Assembly: GCA_902775355.1 (NCBI GenBank)
Contig: CACYLY010000009.1
Coordinates: forward strand, 1 to 57,047
Direction of reading: 5' to 3'
From: Oscillospiraceae bacterium
GTDB lineage: Bacteria > Bacillota > Clostridia > Oscillospirales > Oscillospiraceae
DNA length: 57,047 nucleotides
The stretch's first letter is position 1. Each line of letters begins with the position of its first letter. The notes under the pieces are model-generated. The model was not told where the DNA came from. It saw only the letters and a program-made list of their open reading frames with translations, and made no database searches. Below, piece after piece: positions 50,824-57,047 of the stretch. The position numbers and the translations under genes are program-made.

Positions 50824-52005
50824 ATGGCGACTGTTCAACTGAAAAACATCAAGAAAGTGTACCCCTTTGTCAGCGGCGAACAAAAGAAAAAAAGCAAGAA
50901 AAAGGCGGATGAGCCCGAGAAGAAAAAGGTCAATCTCCAGATCACCGATGAGGGCGTTGTGGCTGTCCAGGCCTTCAATCTGGATATTGCCGATAAGGAA
51001 TTCATCGTGTTGGTCGGCCCTTCCGGCTGCGGCAAGTCCACCACCCTGCGAATGGTCGCGGGTCTTGAAGAGATCTCCGACGGTGAGCTCGTAATCGACG
51101 GCAAGGTCGTCAACGATATCGCCCCGAAGGATCGCGACATTGCAATGGTCTTCCAGAACTACGCGCTGTACCCCCACATGACCGTGTATGAGAACATGGC
51201 CTTCTCTCTGAAGCTGCGCCATACGCCCAAGGACATCATCAACCAGAAGGTCCGCGAGGCCGCCGAGATCCTGGACATCACCCAGTATCTGGACCGCAAG
51301 CCGAAGGCTCTGTCCGGCGGCCAGCGGCAGCGCGTGGCCATCGGCCGTGCCATTGTCCGCGCCCCCAAGGTCATGCTGATGGACGAGCCTCTCAGCAACC
51401 TGGATGCCAAGCTGAGAAACGAGATGCGCGCCGAGATCATCAAGCTCCGCGAGCGTATCGATACCACCTTTATCTACGTCACCCACGACCAGACCGAAGC
51501 CATGACCCTGGGCGACCGGATCGTCATCATGAAGGACGGCTACATCCAGCAGATCGGCACTCCCCAGGAGGTCTTCAACCATCCCGCGAACCTGTTCGTG
51601 GCCGGCTTCATCGGCATGCCCGTCATGAACTTCTTCGACGCCCAACTCATCCGCGAGGGCAGCAAGTTCTTCGTGGAACTCGCCGGTTACAAGGTAGAAC
51701 TCGACCCCGAGAAGGAAGCGCGGCTGCTTGCCAACGACGTGCAGTCTCAGCCGATTACCCTGGGCGTACGTCCCGAGCACACTGATCTGGTGCAGGACGG
51801 CGTGAAGGCTCGCGTGGACGTGAGCGAGATGATGGGCTCCTCCGTGCATCTGCATCTCACTGCCGAGGGCCGTGACGTTATCGTCATCGTCCCCACGGTC
51901 GGCCTGAAGGAGAACTTCCGCATGGGCGACACCGTCCAGTTCGGCTTCAATGGCAATGTCGCGCACGTGTTCAGCAAGGAGAACGACAAAAACCTGGAAT
52001 TCTAA
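50824..52005 (+). CDS. msmX: Carbohydrate ABC transporter ATPase (MsmX/UgpC type)
   Basis: 393 residues. Walker [10 protein letters not shown] (65-73), signature LSGGQ (163-167), Walker B MLMDEP (184-189) and D-loop SNLDAKLR, then a C-terminal regulatory OB-like domain (VRPEHTDLV). A Lys-rich insert of about 28 residues (19-46) sits before the Walker region. Single MsmX-type ATPases serve several sugar permease pairs; here it ends the fructan locus and is the likely engine of the permeases at 36089-37937. The start at 50824 fits [12 protein letters not shown]. Confidence 0.92.
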   Translation: MATVQLKNIKKVYPFVSGEQKKKSKKKADEPEKKKVNLQITDEGVVAVQAFNLDIADKEFIVLVGPSGCGKSTTLRMVAGLEEISDGELVIDGKVVNDIAPKDRDIAMVFQNYALYPHMTVYENMAFSLKLRHTPKDIINQKVREAAEILDITQYLDRKPKALSGGQRQRVAIGRAIVRAPKVMLMDEPLSNLDAKLRNEMRAEIIKLRERIDTTFIYVTHDQTEAMTLGDRIVIMKDGYIQQIGTPQEVFNHPANLFVAGFIGMPVMNFFDAQLIREGSKFFVELAGYKVELDPEKEARLLANDVQSQPITLGVRPEHTDLVQDGVKARVDVSEMMGSSVHLHLTAEGRDVIVIVPTVGLKENFRMGDTVQFGFNGNVAHVFSKENDKNLEF

Positions 52006-52050
52006 AATCAGAGTGCAAGCTTTTCCCTATCCTCACTCCTTTTTCATGGG

Positions 52051-52082
52051 TCACGCCCTGCATGCTGTCATGCAGGGCGTGA
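52051..52082 (+). terminator. Stem-loop after the ATPase gene
   Basis: TCACGCCCTGCATG (52051-52064) pairs perfectly with 52069-52082, loop CTGT, 45 bases past the stop. T-poor. Confidence 0.6.
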
Positions 52083-52118
52083 TTCATATGAACAGGCTGC
52101 ATCCCTCGCATCCCCAAA

Positions 52119-52175
52119 AGCGGATCGGAACCACACACGAAAAAAGTGCAATCCCGATCCGCTCTTTTCATTTTC
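52119..52175 (+). terminator. Terminator at the end of the fructan locus
   Basis: AGCGGATCGG (52119-52128) pairs with CCGATCCGCT (52154-52163), followed by CTTTTCATTTTC. Confidence 0.75.
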
Positions 52176-52426
52176 GAGAGCGACTACAAAAAGCACGATT
52201 GCGTTTTGCAGCCTGCGAGCGAAAATGAATACCGGAAAAAAGCATTTCTGTCCGACGTGAGGAAATGCTGTTGCCGGTACCCGGGAGGTTTCCAAAGGAG
52301 GGCTGTGGAAGTCTGCCTTTGGCACACGATCTTGCTCACAAGGTCTAGTGCGTTATACCTTTTGTTCCGCGAGGCGGACAAAGGGGTGATGCCACCCGCT
52401 GGGCAGCACACCTTTGCCCGGTGAAA
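52176..52426. other. Noncoding stretch with hairpins at the mobile-element boundary
   Basis: No convincing gene. CAAAGGGGTG pairs with CACACCTTTG around 52379-52417. Open frames on either strand lack ribosome sites. Confidence 0.35.
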
Positions 52427-52612
52427 ATGGCAGCCAACAACTGCGAACGACACGCAGGGATCGGCTGTCAATTTCAAAAAGGAAGCAAGTGCGAAATGAA
52501 ATGCAGCACGCGCTTCCGGCGGAACAAGAGGTATATAAATCCCCCGTCCCGCCGCAGCGACGTTTCTCCGAAAGACGCTATCAAAATGATAGGTTTCGAA
52601 AGGCAACAATAA
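52427..52612 (+). CDS. Possible 61-residue Cys/Arg-rich protein
   Basis: Starts MAANNCERHAGIGCQF and is rich in Cys, Lys and Arg (CEMKCSTRFRRNKRY). It has no obvious ribosome binding site. Family not recognised; possibly an element-borne small protein or a chance frame. Confidence 0.3.
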   Translation: MAANNCERHAGIGCQFQKGSKCEMKCSTRFRRNKRYINPPSRRSDVSPKDAIKMIGFERQQ

Positions 52613-52694
52613 GCCAAAACCCTGCAAGAGGTCAAAAGCCCGGAAAGCCTTGAGGAATCAAGAAAAACCACGATATTCGAGGTGAATCCACGTC

Positions 52695-52724
52695 ATGACA
52701 AAAATCCTGTTCGTCTGCCATGGG
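52695..52724 (+). pseudogene. Truncated start of a low-molecular-weight tyrosine phosphatase
   Basis: GAGGTGA and a start at 52695 lead into MTKILFVCHG, the N-terminus and P-loop entry of LMW-PTP (normal continuation NICRSP). After HG the frame turns into unrelated sequence and stops at about 52787. The gene has been cut after ten codons. Confidence 0.45.
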
Positions 52725-52959
52725 ATCACTTGGGCATATCCGAAAGCAATCTGCAGAGGTTCAGGATTTGTTAAAACCTCTATATGACGGAATTGCAGCG
52801 ATAGCGGCTGAACGGGGTTTTTCTGTTGAAGGACTGACTTCAGCTATCTCCGAAAGCACGATCCGGGAGATTATGGAGGTTCTTCAATTTGATTCAGAGG
52901 CTATTCACGCCATGAATACTAAGTTACACGGGATAATAAACCAACTGGACATTTTTTAA
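52720..52959 (+). CDS. 79-residue helical ORF, probably the 3' end of a truncated gene
   Basis: Reads MGSLGHIRKQSAEVQDLLKP and continues as plausible alpha-helical protein to a stop at 52959. No ribosome site precedes the ATG, and the frame opens within the phosphatase remnant, so the true N-terminus was probably lost. AT-richer than flanking genes. Family not recognised. Confidence 0.35.
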   Translation: MGSLGHIRKQSAEVQDLLKPLYDGIAAIAAERGFSVEGLTSAISESTIREIMEVLQFDSEAIHAMNTKLHGIINQLDIF

Positions 52960-52984
52960 TATAAAGATTATAGATGGCTGAAAA

Positions 52985-53010
52985 TGGGAGCGGGCGTATT
53001 ACCGCTCCCA
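52985..53010 (-). terminator. mobA terminator overlapping its stop codon
   Basis: TGGGAGCGG (52985-52993) pairs with CCGCTCCCA (53002-53010), followed by TTTT on the minus strand. The stop codon of mobA lies in the loop. Confidence 0.7.
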
Positions 53011-54714
53011 TCCACGATCTTTTTTCCTGTGCTGTAGAACCGGCTCCCGGTTTTCCCTTTGCCGTTCCTGTTCCTTCCGATGTACCCGTTCCCGGATGGC
53101 ATGAGGGCCTTCCTCGTTCAGCATCCGGGAAGCATCTTTCTGCGCGCCGATCATTGCCCAGAAATCATATTTGTCCCCATAGGTCTCCCTGACCTTGCTC
53201 TGGACAGAGGCTTCCTTCTCCGGGCGGATGGCGAGCTGCGCCATGGCAAGCTCGTCGGGATCGAAATCCGCCGCCTGGGCTTTCGGCTCCTCGTATTCCG
53301 AAAGGGCCGTGTTCAGCTCGGCGATGTACCTCTGCTCCTGCTGCTCCAGCTTTTTCAGGTTGGCCTCTATCGCCGCCACATCCTTGCGGACAGCGGAGAG
53401 CGGCGTATCCGACGCATATTCCATGGAAGCGAGAAGCACTGTCTTTTCGGACCGAAGCTCCTCCAGATCCTCCGTCAGCTCCGCAATGCGGCGGGACAGG
53501 TCACGGTGCTTCAGGATATTGATAGCAGGCGTCGCTTTCTTCTCGGCAAGCAGCGCACTCCGATCCTTGCTCTTTTCCTTGATTTCCCCGGCGATCCTGA
53601 CGTATTCCTCCAGCTTGTCGTTCATAATATTCAGGTTCTTTGGGAGCCGGTTCTTGCCTCCGGTGATATAGCGGAGCTGGTACAGGAACAGGATCATCTT
53701 TCCCCGCACGGATTCCATGGCTTCGGCAAGCGACGGGATGGAGTTCTTGACCGCCTGCATCAGCTTCTTCACCTGGGCCTTGAGCTCCCGGAGAAGGGCG
53801 TTGTCCCGCTTAATCTGCCGGTTCAGCTCGCAGCGGTCAGAGACGATCCCTTTCTTCTCCAGCGCGCGGGCGATCACGCCCTCATGGACAGTGGGCTGTT
53901 CGTCAAGGCCACGGGCGGCGTTGCTCCGGTGGTCCACACGCTCGTCAAAGCCGTACCGATCAAGAGAACGATTGACGGCGTTAGCCCAGGCCTCCCGCCA
54001 GAGGACAAGCTGCTCGTCGCTGTTCCAGCGTTCGGAGATCGGGTTTCGCCTGCCGTATTTGGTGCTTTTCGGATGCTTGGAGGCGCGTTCATAGCCTTTG
54101 GCCTCCGCCTCCGAGGGCGCCAGATATACCTTCTTTCTCCCGACCTTGTACGGGTACTGCTTTTCCCATCCCTCAGCCTGCGCCTCCTTGAACTCGACGG
54201 CGGTAAAGCCGCGCTCCTCGTCGTTGCGAACACAGAGATATTCCTTTTCAGTCTTGTACTGCCAGCTACCGTCCGGGTTCAGGGGCCTCACGGTCAGCAG
54301 GATATGGGCGTGGGGATTGTGGCCGGGCGGGTCCGGGTCGTGGATCGCCACGTCGGCGCACATGCCGTCAGACACGGAGCTGCCCTGAATGAAATCCGAA
54401 AGCAGCTCCTTCCATTGCTCCGGGCTCAGCTCAACGGGCAGGGCGACGACGAACTCACGGGCCAGTCTGCTGTCTTTTGTTTTCTCGGCTTCCTCCACGG
54501 CGTTCCAGAGAACGGCGCGGTCTTGCCACTCCGCAGGCGCACAGTCAGGGAGAAAGACCTGCTCCCAGACAAGCCCCTGCTTGCGGGTATAGTCATGCTG
54601 TACGCCGTCGTAGTCGTTGTAGATGGCGGAGCAGCTCATATAGGCTGAGGCTGCGCAGGCAGATCGGCCTGTGCCACGGCTCACGACCTTCGCCTCCAAG
54701 TGGTAGATTGCCAA
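52999..54714 (-). CDS. mobA: MobA/MobL-family relaxase (MobQ type)
   Basis: 571 residues; nicks and pilots the element's DNA in conjugal mobilisation. The N-terminus MAIYHLEAKVVSR and Tyr25 match the RSF1010 MobA pattern, where Tyr25 attacks the nic site. The metal-binding histidines are in GHNPHAHILL (His132, 135, 137). The relaxase domain ends near 260; the rest is long coiled coil. The start is TTG at 54714, backed by GGAGGTGA. It lies directly beside a MobQ-like oriT. Confidence 0.94.
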   Translation of the reverse strand: MAIYHLEAKVVSRGTGRSACAASAYMSCSAIYNDYDGVQHDYTRKQGLVWEQVFLPDCAPAEWQDRAVLWNAVEEAEKTKDSRLAREFVVALPVELSPEQWKELLSDFIQGSSVSDGMCADVAIHDPDPPGHNPHAHILLTVRPLNPDGSWQYKTEKEYLCVRNDEERGFTAVEFKEAQAEGWEKQYPYKVGRKKVYLAPSEAEAKGYERASKHPKSTKYGRRNPISERWNSDEQLVLWREAWANAVNRSLDRYGFDERVDHRSNAARGLDEQPTVHEGVIARALEKKGIVSDRCELNRQIKRDNALLRELKAQVKKLMQAVKNSIPSLAEAMESVRGKMILFLYQLRYITGGKNRLPKNLNIMNDKLEEYVRIAGEIKEKSKDRSALLAEKKATPAINILKHRDLSRRIAELTEDLEELRSEKTVLLASMEYASDTPLSAVRKDVAAIEANLKKLEQQEQRYIAELNTALSEYEEPKAQAADFDPDELAMAQLAIRPEKEASVQSKVRETYGDKYDFWAMIGAQKDASRMLNEEGPHAIRERVHRKEQERQRENREPVLQHRKKDRGWER

Positions 54715-54901
54715 TCGTGTTCACCTCCAACCTTTTTCTGTTTCTCTTTCGCAAAAGAGAAAGCCGGGAAAGGTCAAAAATGACCGCCCCGGCCTCTGCG
54801 ACAAAGCTGCCGGTGGCAGGTTTTCGCAGGCGGAGAAACGGCGCACCGTTTCTTCGCGCAGGCAATGATGACCGTAGCTGCAGCTTCGGCAGCATTGTCT
54901 G

Positions 54902-54921
54902 GCGCTCTCTGCAGAGAGCGC
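54902..54921. repeat. 20-bp perfect palindrome near oriT
   Basis: Ten-base arm GCGCTCTCTG followed by its exact reverse complement, within the oriT-mobA intergenic region (54715-55052). Possible binding site for an accessory mobilisation protein. Confidence 0.6.
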
Positions 54922-54965
54922 GATCCGCCTCGCAGAGCGCACGGCCCGACCAAAGGGAGGGATAC

Positions 54966-55002
54966 CACCGCCTGCTTCGCAGGTGGTGAATAAGTGCGCC
55001 CT
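54966..55002 (+). other. Origin of transfer (oriT), MobQ/RSF1010 type
   Basis: An inverted repeat (CACCGCCTGC at 54966-54975 and GCAGGTGGTG at 54979-54988) is followed two bases later by TAAGTGCGCCCT (54991-55002). This is the nic core of RSF1010/R1162-type origins, where cleavage occurs between TAAGTGCG and CCCT. It lies just upstream of a MobQ-type relaxase gene. Confidence 0.8.
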
Positions 55003-55006
55003 TCGG

Positions 55007-55040
55007 GATAAAAAGAAGGACGCTCCGGTTTCCCGGAACG
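55007..55040 (-). terminator. Terminator after the DUF3847 gene
   Basis: CGCTCCGG (55021-55028) pairs with CCGGAACG (55033-55040); on the minus strand a T-rich run follows. Confidence 0.6.
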
Positions 55041-55052
55041 CCCCCGTCGTGC

Positions 55053-55250
55053 TCAACGTAATGCCCATAGTAAAAAGTCCTCCAGTTTTTCCAGGTCCAT
55101 CTCAGCCGCAGCCGGATAGACCTTCTCCAGAATAGCACCCTCCTGGATCAGCCGCCTTGTCCGGGCTTTCCGTTCTTTCACCCTGCTTCTGGCCTGCGCT
55201 TCCTCCAGCCGGTGCTTGGCTTGAAGCAGCTTCTTTTCGTCTTCTGTCAT
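55053..55250 (-). CDS. DUF3847-like mobile-element protein
   Basis: 65 residues, highly charged helical: MTEDEKKLLQAKHRLEEAQA, RKARTRRLIQEGA, then LEDFLLWAL. Proteins of this kind are regularly encoded just upstream of MobA in Firmicutes mobilisable elements, and may assist the relaxase. AAAGGAGG precedes the ATG. Confidence 0.8.
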   Translation of the reverse strand: MTEDEKKLLQAKHRLEEAQARSRVKERKARTRRLIQEGAILEKVYPAAAEMDLEKLEDFLLWALR

Positions 55251-55265
55251 GGCAAAAACCTCCTT

Positions 55266-55400
55266 TGGTATCAGAAATAATGAACGCAGATACCGCTTTT
55301 CCTGACATTGGTATCAATCGTCGAGGCAAACGGTATCTGCGCGTTTTGGATTTGAAAAATGGTAGTAAAAACGGCCGAGAATGATACTTCTGTGGTATCA
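55266..55400. repeat. Cluster of TGGTATCA motifs and an inverted repeat upstream of the DUF3847 gene
   Basis: TGGTATCA occurs at 55266-55273, 55309-55316 and 55393-55400, and GCAGATACCG (55286-55295) is the reverse complement of 55331-55340. This looks like a regulator binding array controlling the mobilisation genes. Confidence 0.5.
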
Positions 55401-55409
55401 CTCCCGGCC
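55367..55409 (-). terminator. Terminator of the toxin-antitoxin operon
   Basis: Fifteen-base arms (55373-55387, 55395-55409), two wobbles, followed on the minus strand by five T (55367-55371). Confidence 0.75.
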
Positions 55410-55429
55410 GGATATGGTATTGGGTATCC

Positions 55430-56233
55430 TTATCTCTCAGGCTCTTCCTGCTTCTGCGGTGTCTTGCTTTGCTCGACCTCTGCGTTCTTCTCCCGGAGCT
55501 TCGCGAGGATGGAAGCCCGATCTGTTTTCTTTTGCAGATTTCCGGCGATCTCATTTACATTTTTCCCCGTTACGACATGGGGATAATTCTGCTCGAACTG
55601 GAGAAGAAGCGCGCCGACCTCCTTCTCGCCGCTTGCCGTCTGCTCGTACAGTTCTTCAAAGCGGCCGTCCTCCATCACGTTTTCAATAAACGCCTGCGAG
55701 GTTTCCGGCAGCGATTCCCAGGCGCCGTAGAGGTCGCTCACTGCCCTGCGGATCTGCTCCATCGAAATCGGCGTCCCGCGCTTTTGATGCTCCGAAAGAA
55801 TGCCCAAAATGTCCGACAGGTCGCTCTTGTACTGCCGCCCGGAGCGGAGCTTCATGGCGATCAGGTATTCCGCCTCGACCGTGCGGATGGTCACGATGTT
55901 GGCGTAGGTCTTATAATACACGGAAAACTGAGACAGCTTGACGGAGTAGGAATCGGTATTCGTGAAGTCCGCGTTCAGCCAGCCGTGCGGCAGATCATAG
56001 CGATCCCCGACGCGGTTGATTGCGTCCTTCATGGCGGACGCCGCCTGGATCAGCGCGTCGATATCTGTGGTCATGTTCCGAAAACCGTAGTTGATCAGCA
56101 CAGAGGCTCCACCGATCAAAACGAGCTCGGCAGGCATTTTATTGCCCGCCTGCTTCCTATACTCCTTGGCGACCTCCTTCAGATAGAGGTCAATGTTGTC
56201 CTTGGTGAACTCAAACTGCTTTTCAGATGACAT
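55430..56233 (-). CDS. Nucleotidyltransferase-fold toxin (AbiEii/DUF6036-like)
   Basis: 267 residues. The nucleotidyltransferase core is LIGGASVLINYGFRNMTTDID: GG at 41-42, Ser44, and catalytic Asp57/Asp59. The C-terminal region is helical with a charged tail. Proteins of this class transfer nucleotides to tRNA or protein and are the toxic half of toxin-antitoxin or abortive-infection pairs. Overlaps the regulator gene by eleven bases, which supports a two-gene unit. Confidence 0.8.
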   Translation of the reverse strand: MSSEKQFEFTKDNIDLYLKEVAKEYRKQAGNKMPAELVLIGGASVLINYGFRNMTTDIDALIQAASAMKDAINRVGDRYDLPHGWLNADFTNTDSYSVKLSQFSVYYKTYANIVTIRTVEAEYLIAMKLRSGRQYKSDLSDILGILSEHQKRGTPISMEQIRRAVSDLYGAWESLPETSQAFIENVMEDGRFEELYEQTASGEKEVGALLLQFEQNYPHVVTGKNVNEIAGNLQKKTDRASILAKLREKNAEVEQSKTPQKQEEPER

Positions 56234-56792
56234 TTCTTACCTCGTTTTCAATGATGTTGAAGCGTTTGAACTCCGGGATAGCTGTCATGGCCGCCTTCCG
56301 CAGAACGGCGTCGTCCTTGGAGGCTGCCGATACCGCCCGCAGACTGGCCGGGTAGATCGGCTTTTCCAGCCTGCAGCAGCGAAGATCGTCATAGTCGTCA
56401 CAGAGAGGGATATCGTTCTCCCGGCTGATATAATCCAGCATGGCCAGAAGATACAGGCTCTCCGGATACCATCTTCGCTCGTAGTAGGTGCGGATCTCCT
56501 GGGTCTCCAGCGTGTCCATGATGAAATCAAGATCACCCAGCTCTTTCACCCGATGGCAGACCGTGCTTTTGAAATTTTCAAAGCTGCTGCGTTTGATGAA
56601 ACAGGGAGCCAGAAGATCCTCCATGGATACGTCCAGCGCATGGGCGAGGCGATAGATCGTCTCCGCGCTGCACTTTTCCAGCTGCGCCTTGCCGTTGCAG
56701 ATATCGTTGACCGTGGCATAAGGAACCTCGCTCACCTTGGCGAGCCGGTAAATGCTCATATGCTTTTGCTTCAAAACGTCCTGTATCGTCAT
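56223..56792 (-). CDS. XRE-family helix-turn-helix antitoxin/regulator
   Basis: 189 residues. An XRE helix-turn-helix (about 8-60: SIYRLAKVSEVPYATVNDIC, ALDVSMEDLL) is followed by a C-terminal domain rich in Tyr and Arg that probably contacts the toxin. First gene of the pair, with a consensus promoter. Likely neutralises the nucleotidyltransferase and represses its own promoter. Confidence 0.82.
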   Translation of the reverse strand: MTIQDVLKQKHMSIYRLAKVSEVPYATVNDICNGKAQLEKCSAETIYRLAHALDVSMEDLLAPCFIKRSSFENFKSTVCHRVKELGDLDFIMDTLETQEIRTYYERRWYPESLYLLAMLDYISRENDIPLCDDYDDLRCCRLEKPIYPASLRAVSAASKDDAVLRKAAMTAIPEFKRFNIIENEVRNVI

Positions 56793-56817
56793 CGTCTCTC
56801 ACCTGCCTTTGCTACAT

Positions 56818-56846
56818 ATTATAACGGTCAGCCGGTATAATGTCAA
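56818..56846 (-). promoter_or_regulatory. Consensus promoter of the toxin-antitoxin pair
   Basis: Minus strand perfect TTGACA (56841-56846), 17-base spacer, perfect TATAAT (56818-56823), 25 bases before the XRE start. Strong unless repressed. Confidence 0.85.
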
Positions 56847-56871
56847 CAGCAATTCCGGAATTAGTATGCCC

Positions 56872-57047
56872 TTACAGCCCGTTGATGAAATCCATCGCCG
56901 TGTCTAGATCGTTTTGCACCGCCGCGTCTTCCTTTGCCGGAGGCGCGGCGCTTTGCAGCAGAGCCGCGAGACCGGTCAGCGGATTGGCTTGAACCCCGCA
57001 TTGCACCGTTTCCAGCACACGTTGGAGAAAAGCGTCCTCCTTCTCCC
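56872..57047 (-). CDS. Partial gene, C-terminal 58 residues
   Basis: Open frame running in from beyond the window edge, reading EKEDAFLQRVLETVQCGVQA and ending MDFINGL with a stop at 56872. Helical and acidic. It lies upstream of the toxin-antitoxin promoter, so it belongs to the mobile element. Function not recognisable from the fragment. Confidence 0.6.
   Translation of the reverse strand, partial: EKEDAFLQRVLETVQCGVQANPLTGLAALLQSAAPPAKEDAAVQNDLDTAMDFINGL

Noticed and set aside
52184-52627. 147-codon minus-strand frame at the element boundary
   Set aside because: No ribosome site, odd composition, and it crosses the terminator of the fructan locus.
54593-55138. 181-codon frame over the oriT region
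   Set aside because: Covers the oriT inverted repeat, a palindrome and the ends of mobA and DUF3847; composition not protein-like.
55266-55430. Possible CRISPR-like array of GGTATC repeats
   Set aside because: Repeats are only 8 bases, unevenly spaced and partly inverted; no cas genes in the window.

Overview
The window looks like a chromosomal segment of a GC-rich, Gram-positive anaerobe of the Clostridia, most likely an Oscillospiraceae-type gut bacterium. This is inferred from strong GGAGG ribosome binding sites, TTGACA/TATAAT promoters, lipoprotein-type binding proteins, CotH/VTC genes, an OhrR-like regulator with Cys15, GTAGGGG intergenic repeats and Gram-positive-style carbohydrate ABC transporters. 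No rRNA or tRNA gene was seen.

Layout. (1) 57-6888: a FadR-type GntR regulator is divergent from a TRAP transporter (dctPQM), a split transketolase and a Gfo/Idh/MocA dehydrogenase. Both promoters carry the same -35 and -10 boxes and both overlap a palindrome with core TGTTGAACA. (2) 7012-11060: housekeeping genes (rpmE, rsmE), a phosphate acyltransferase, an HD hydrolase, a possible 55-residue protein and a 0.6 kb gene-free block of repeated GTAGGGG-hairpin modules. (3) 16417 down to 10747: a six-gene minus-strand operon (asparaginase, two flavoproteins, phosphodiester glycosidase, two small proteins). (4) 16498-21880: a plus-strand operon CotH - VTC polyphosphate polymerase - DUF4956 - DUF4353. 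(5) 22186-31933: an M14 peptidase with PG-binding and LysM domains, a MarR/OhrR operon, proS, a membrane HEATH metalloprotease-like protein, a lipoprotein, a lipase / 2H-phosphoesterase operon, yidD and DUF4177. (6) 32207-32709: a decayed alpha/beta hydrolase.

(7) 32802-52005 is the most coherent system: a fructan utilisation locus. Minus strand: cytoplasmic GH32, binding lipoprotein and two permeases. Plus strand: LacI regulator, four membrane/lipoprotein genes, PfkB sugar kinase, an IS200-type insertion, two secreted proteins built from six copies of a ~165-residue carbohydrate-binding-like domain, a surface GH32 lipoprotein with a LamG-like domain and an altered nucleophile motif (WMNEPH for WMNDPN), and an MsmX-type ATPase. 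CGTGAAACGTTA operators lie in front of both divergent arms, and a related perfect palindrome lies in front of lacI. The simplest model is capture and trimming of fructan at the surface, import of oligosaccharides by the ABC transporter energised by MsmX, cleavage inside by GH32, phosphorylation by the kinase, and control by LacI.

(8) 52006-57047 (running off the edge): a mobilizable element. It has a MobQ-type MobA relaxase, an oriT whose nic core TAAGTGCGCCCT matches RSF1010-type origins, DUF3847, an XRE / nucleotidyltransferase toxin-antitoxin pair with a consensus promoter, and junction debris at its left side (the first codons of a low-molecular-weight phosphatase joined to an unrelated gene end).
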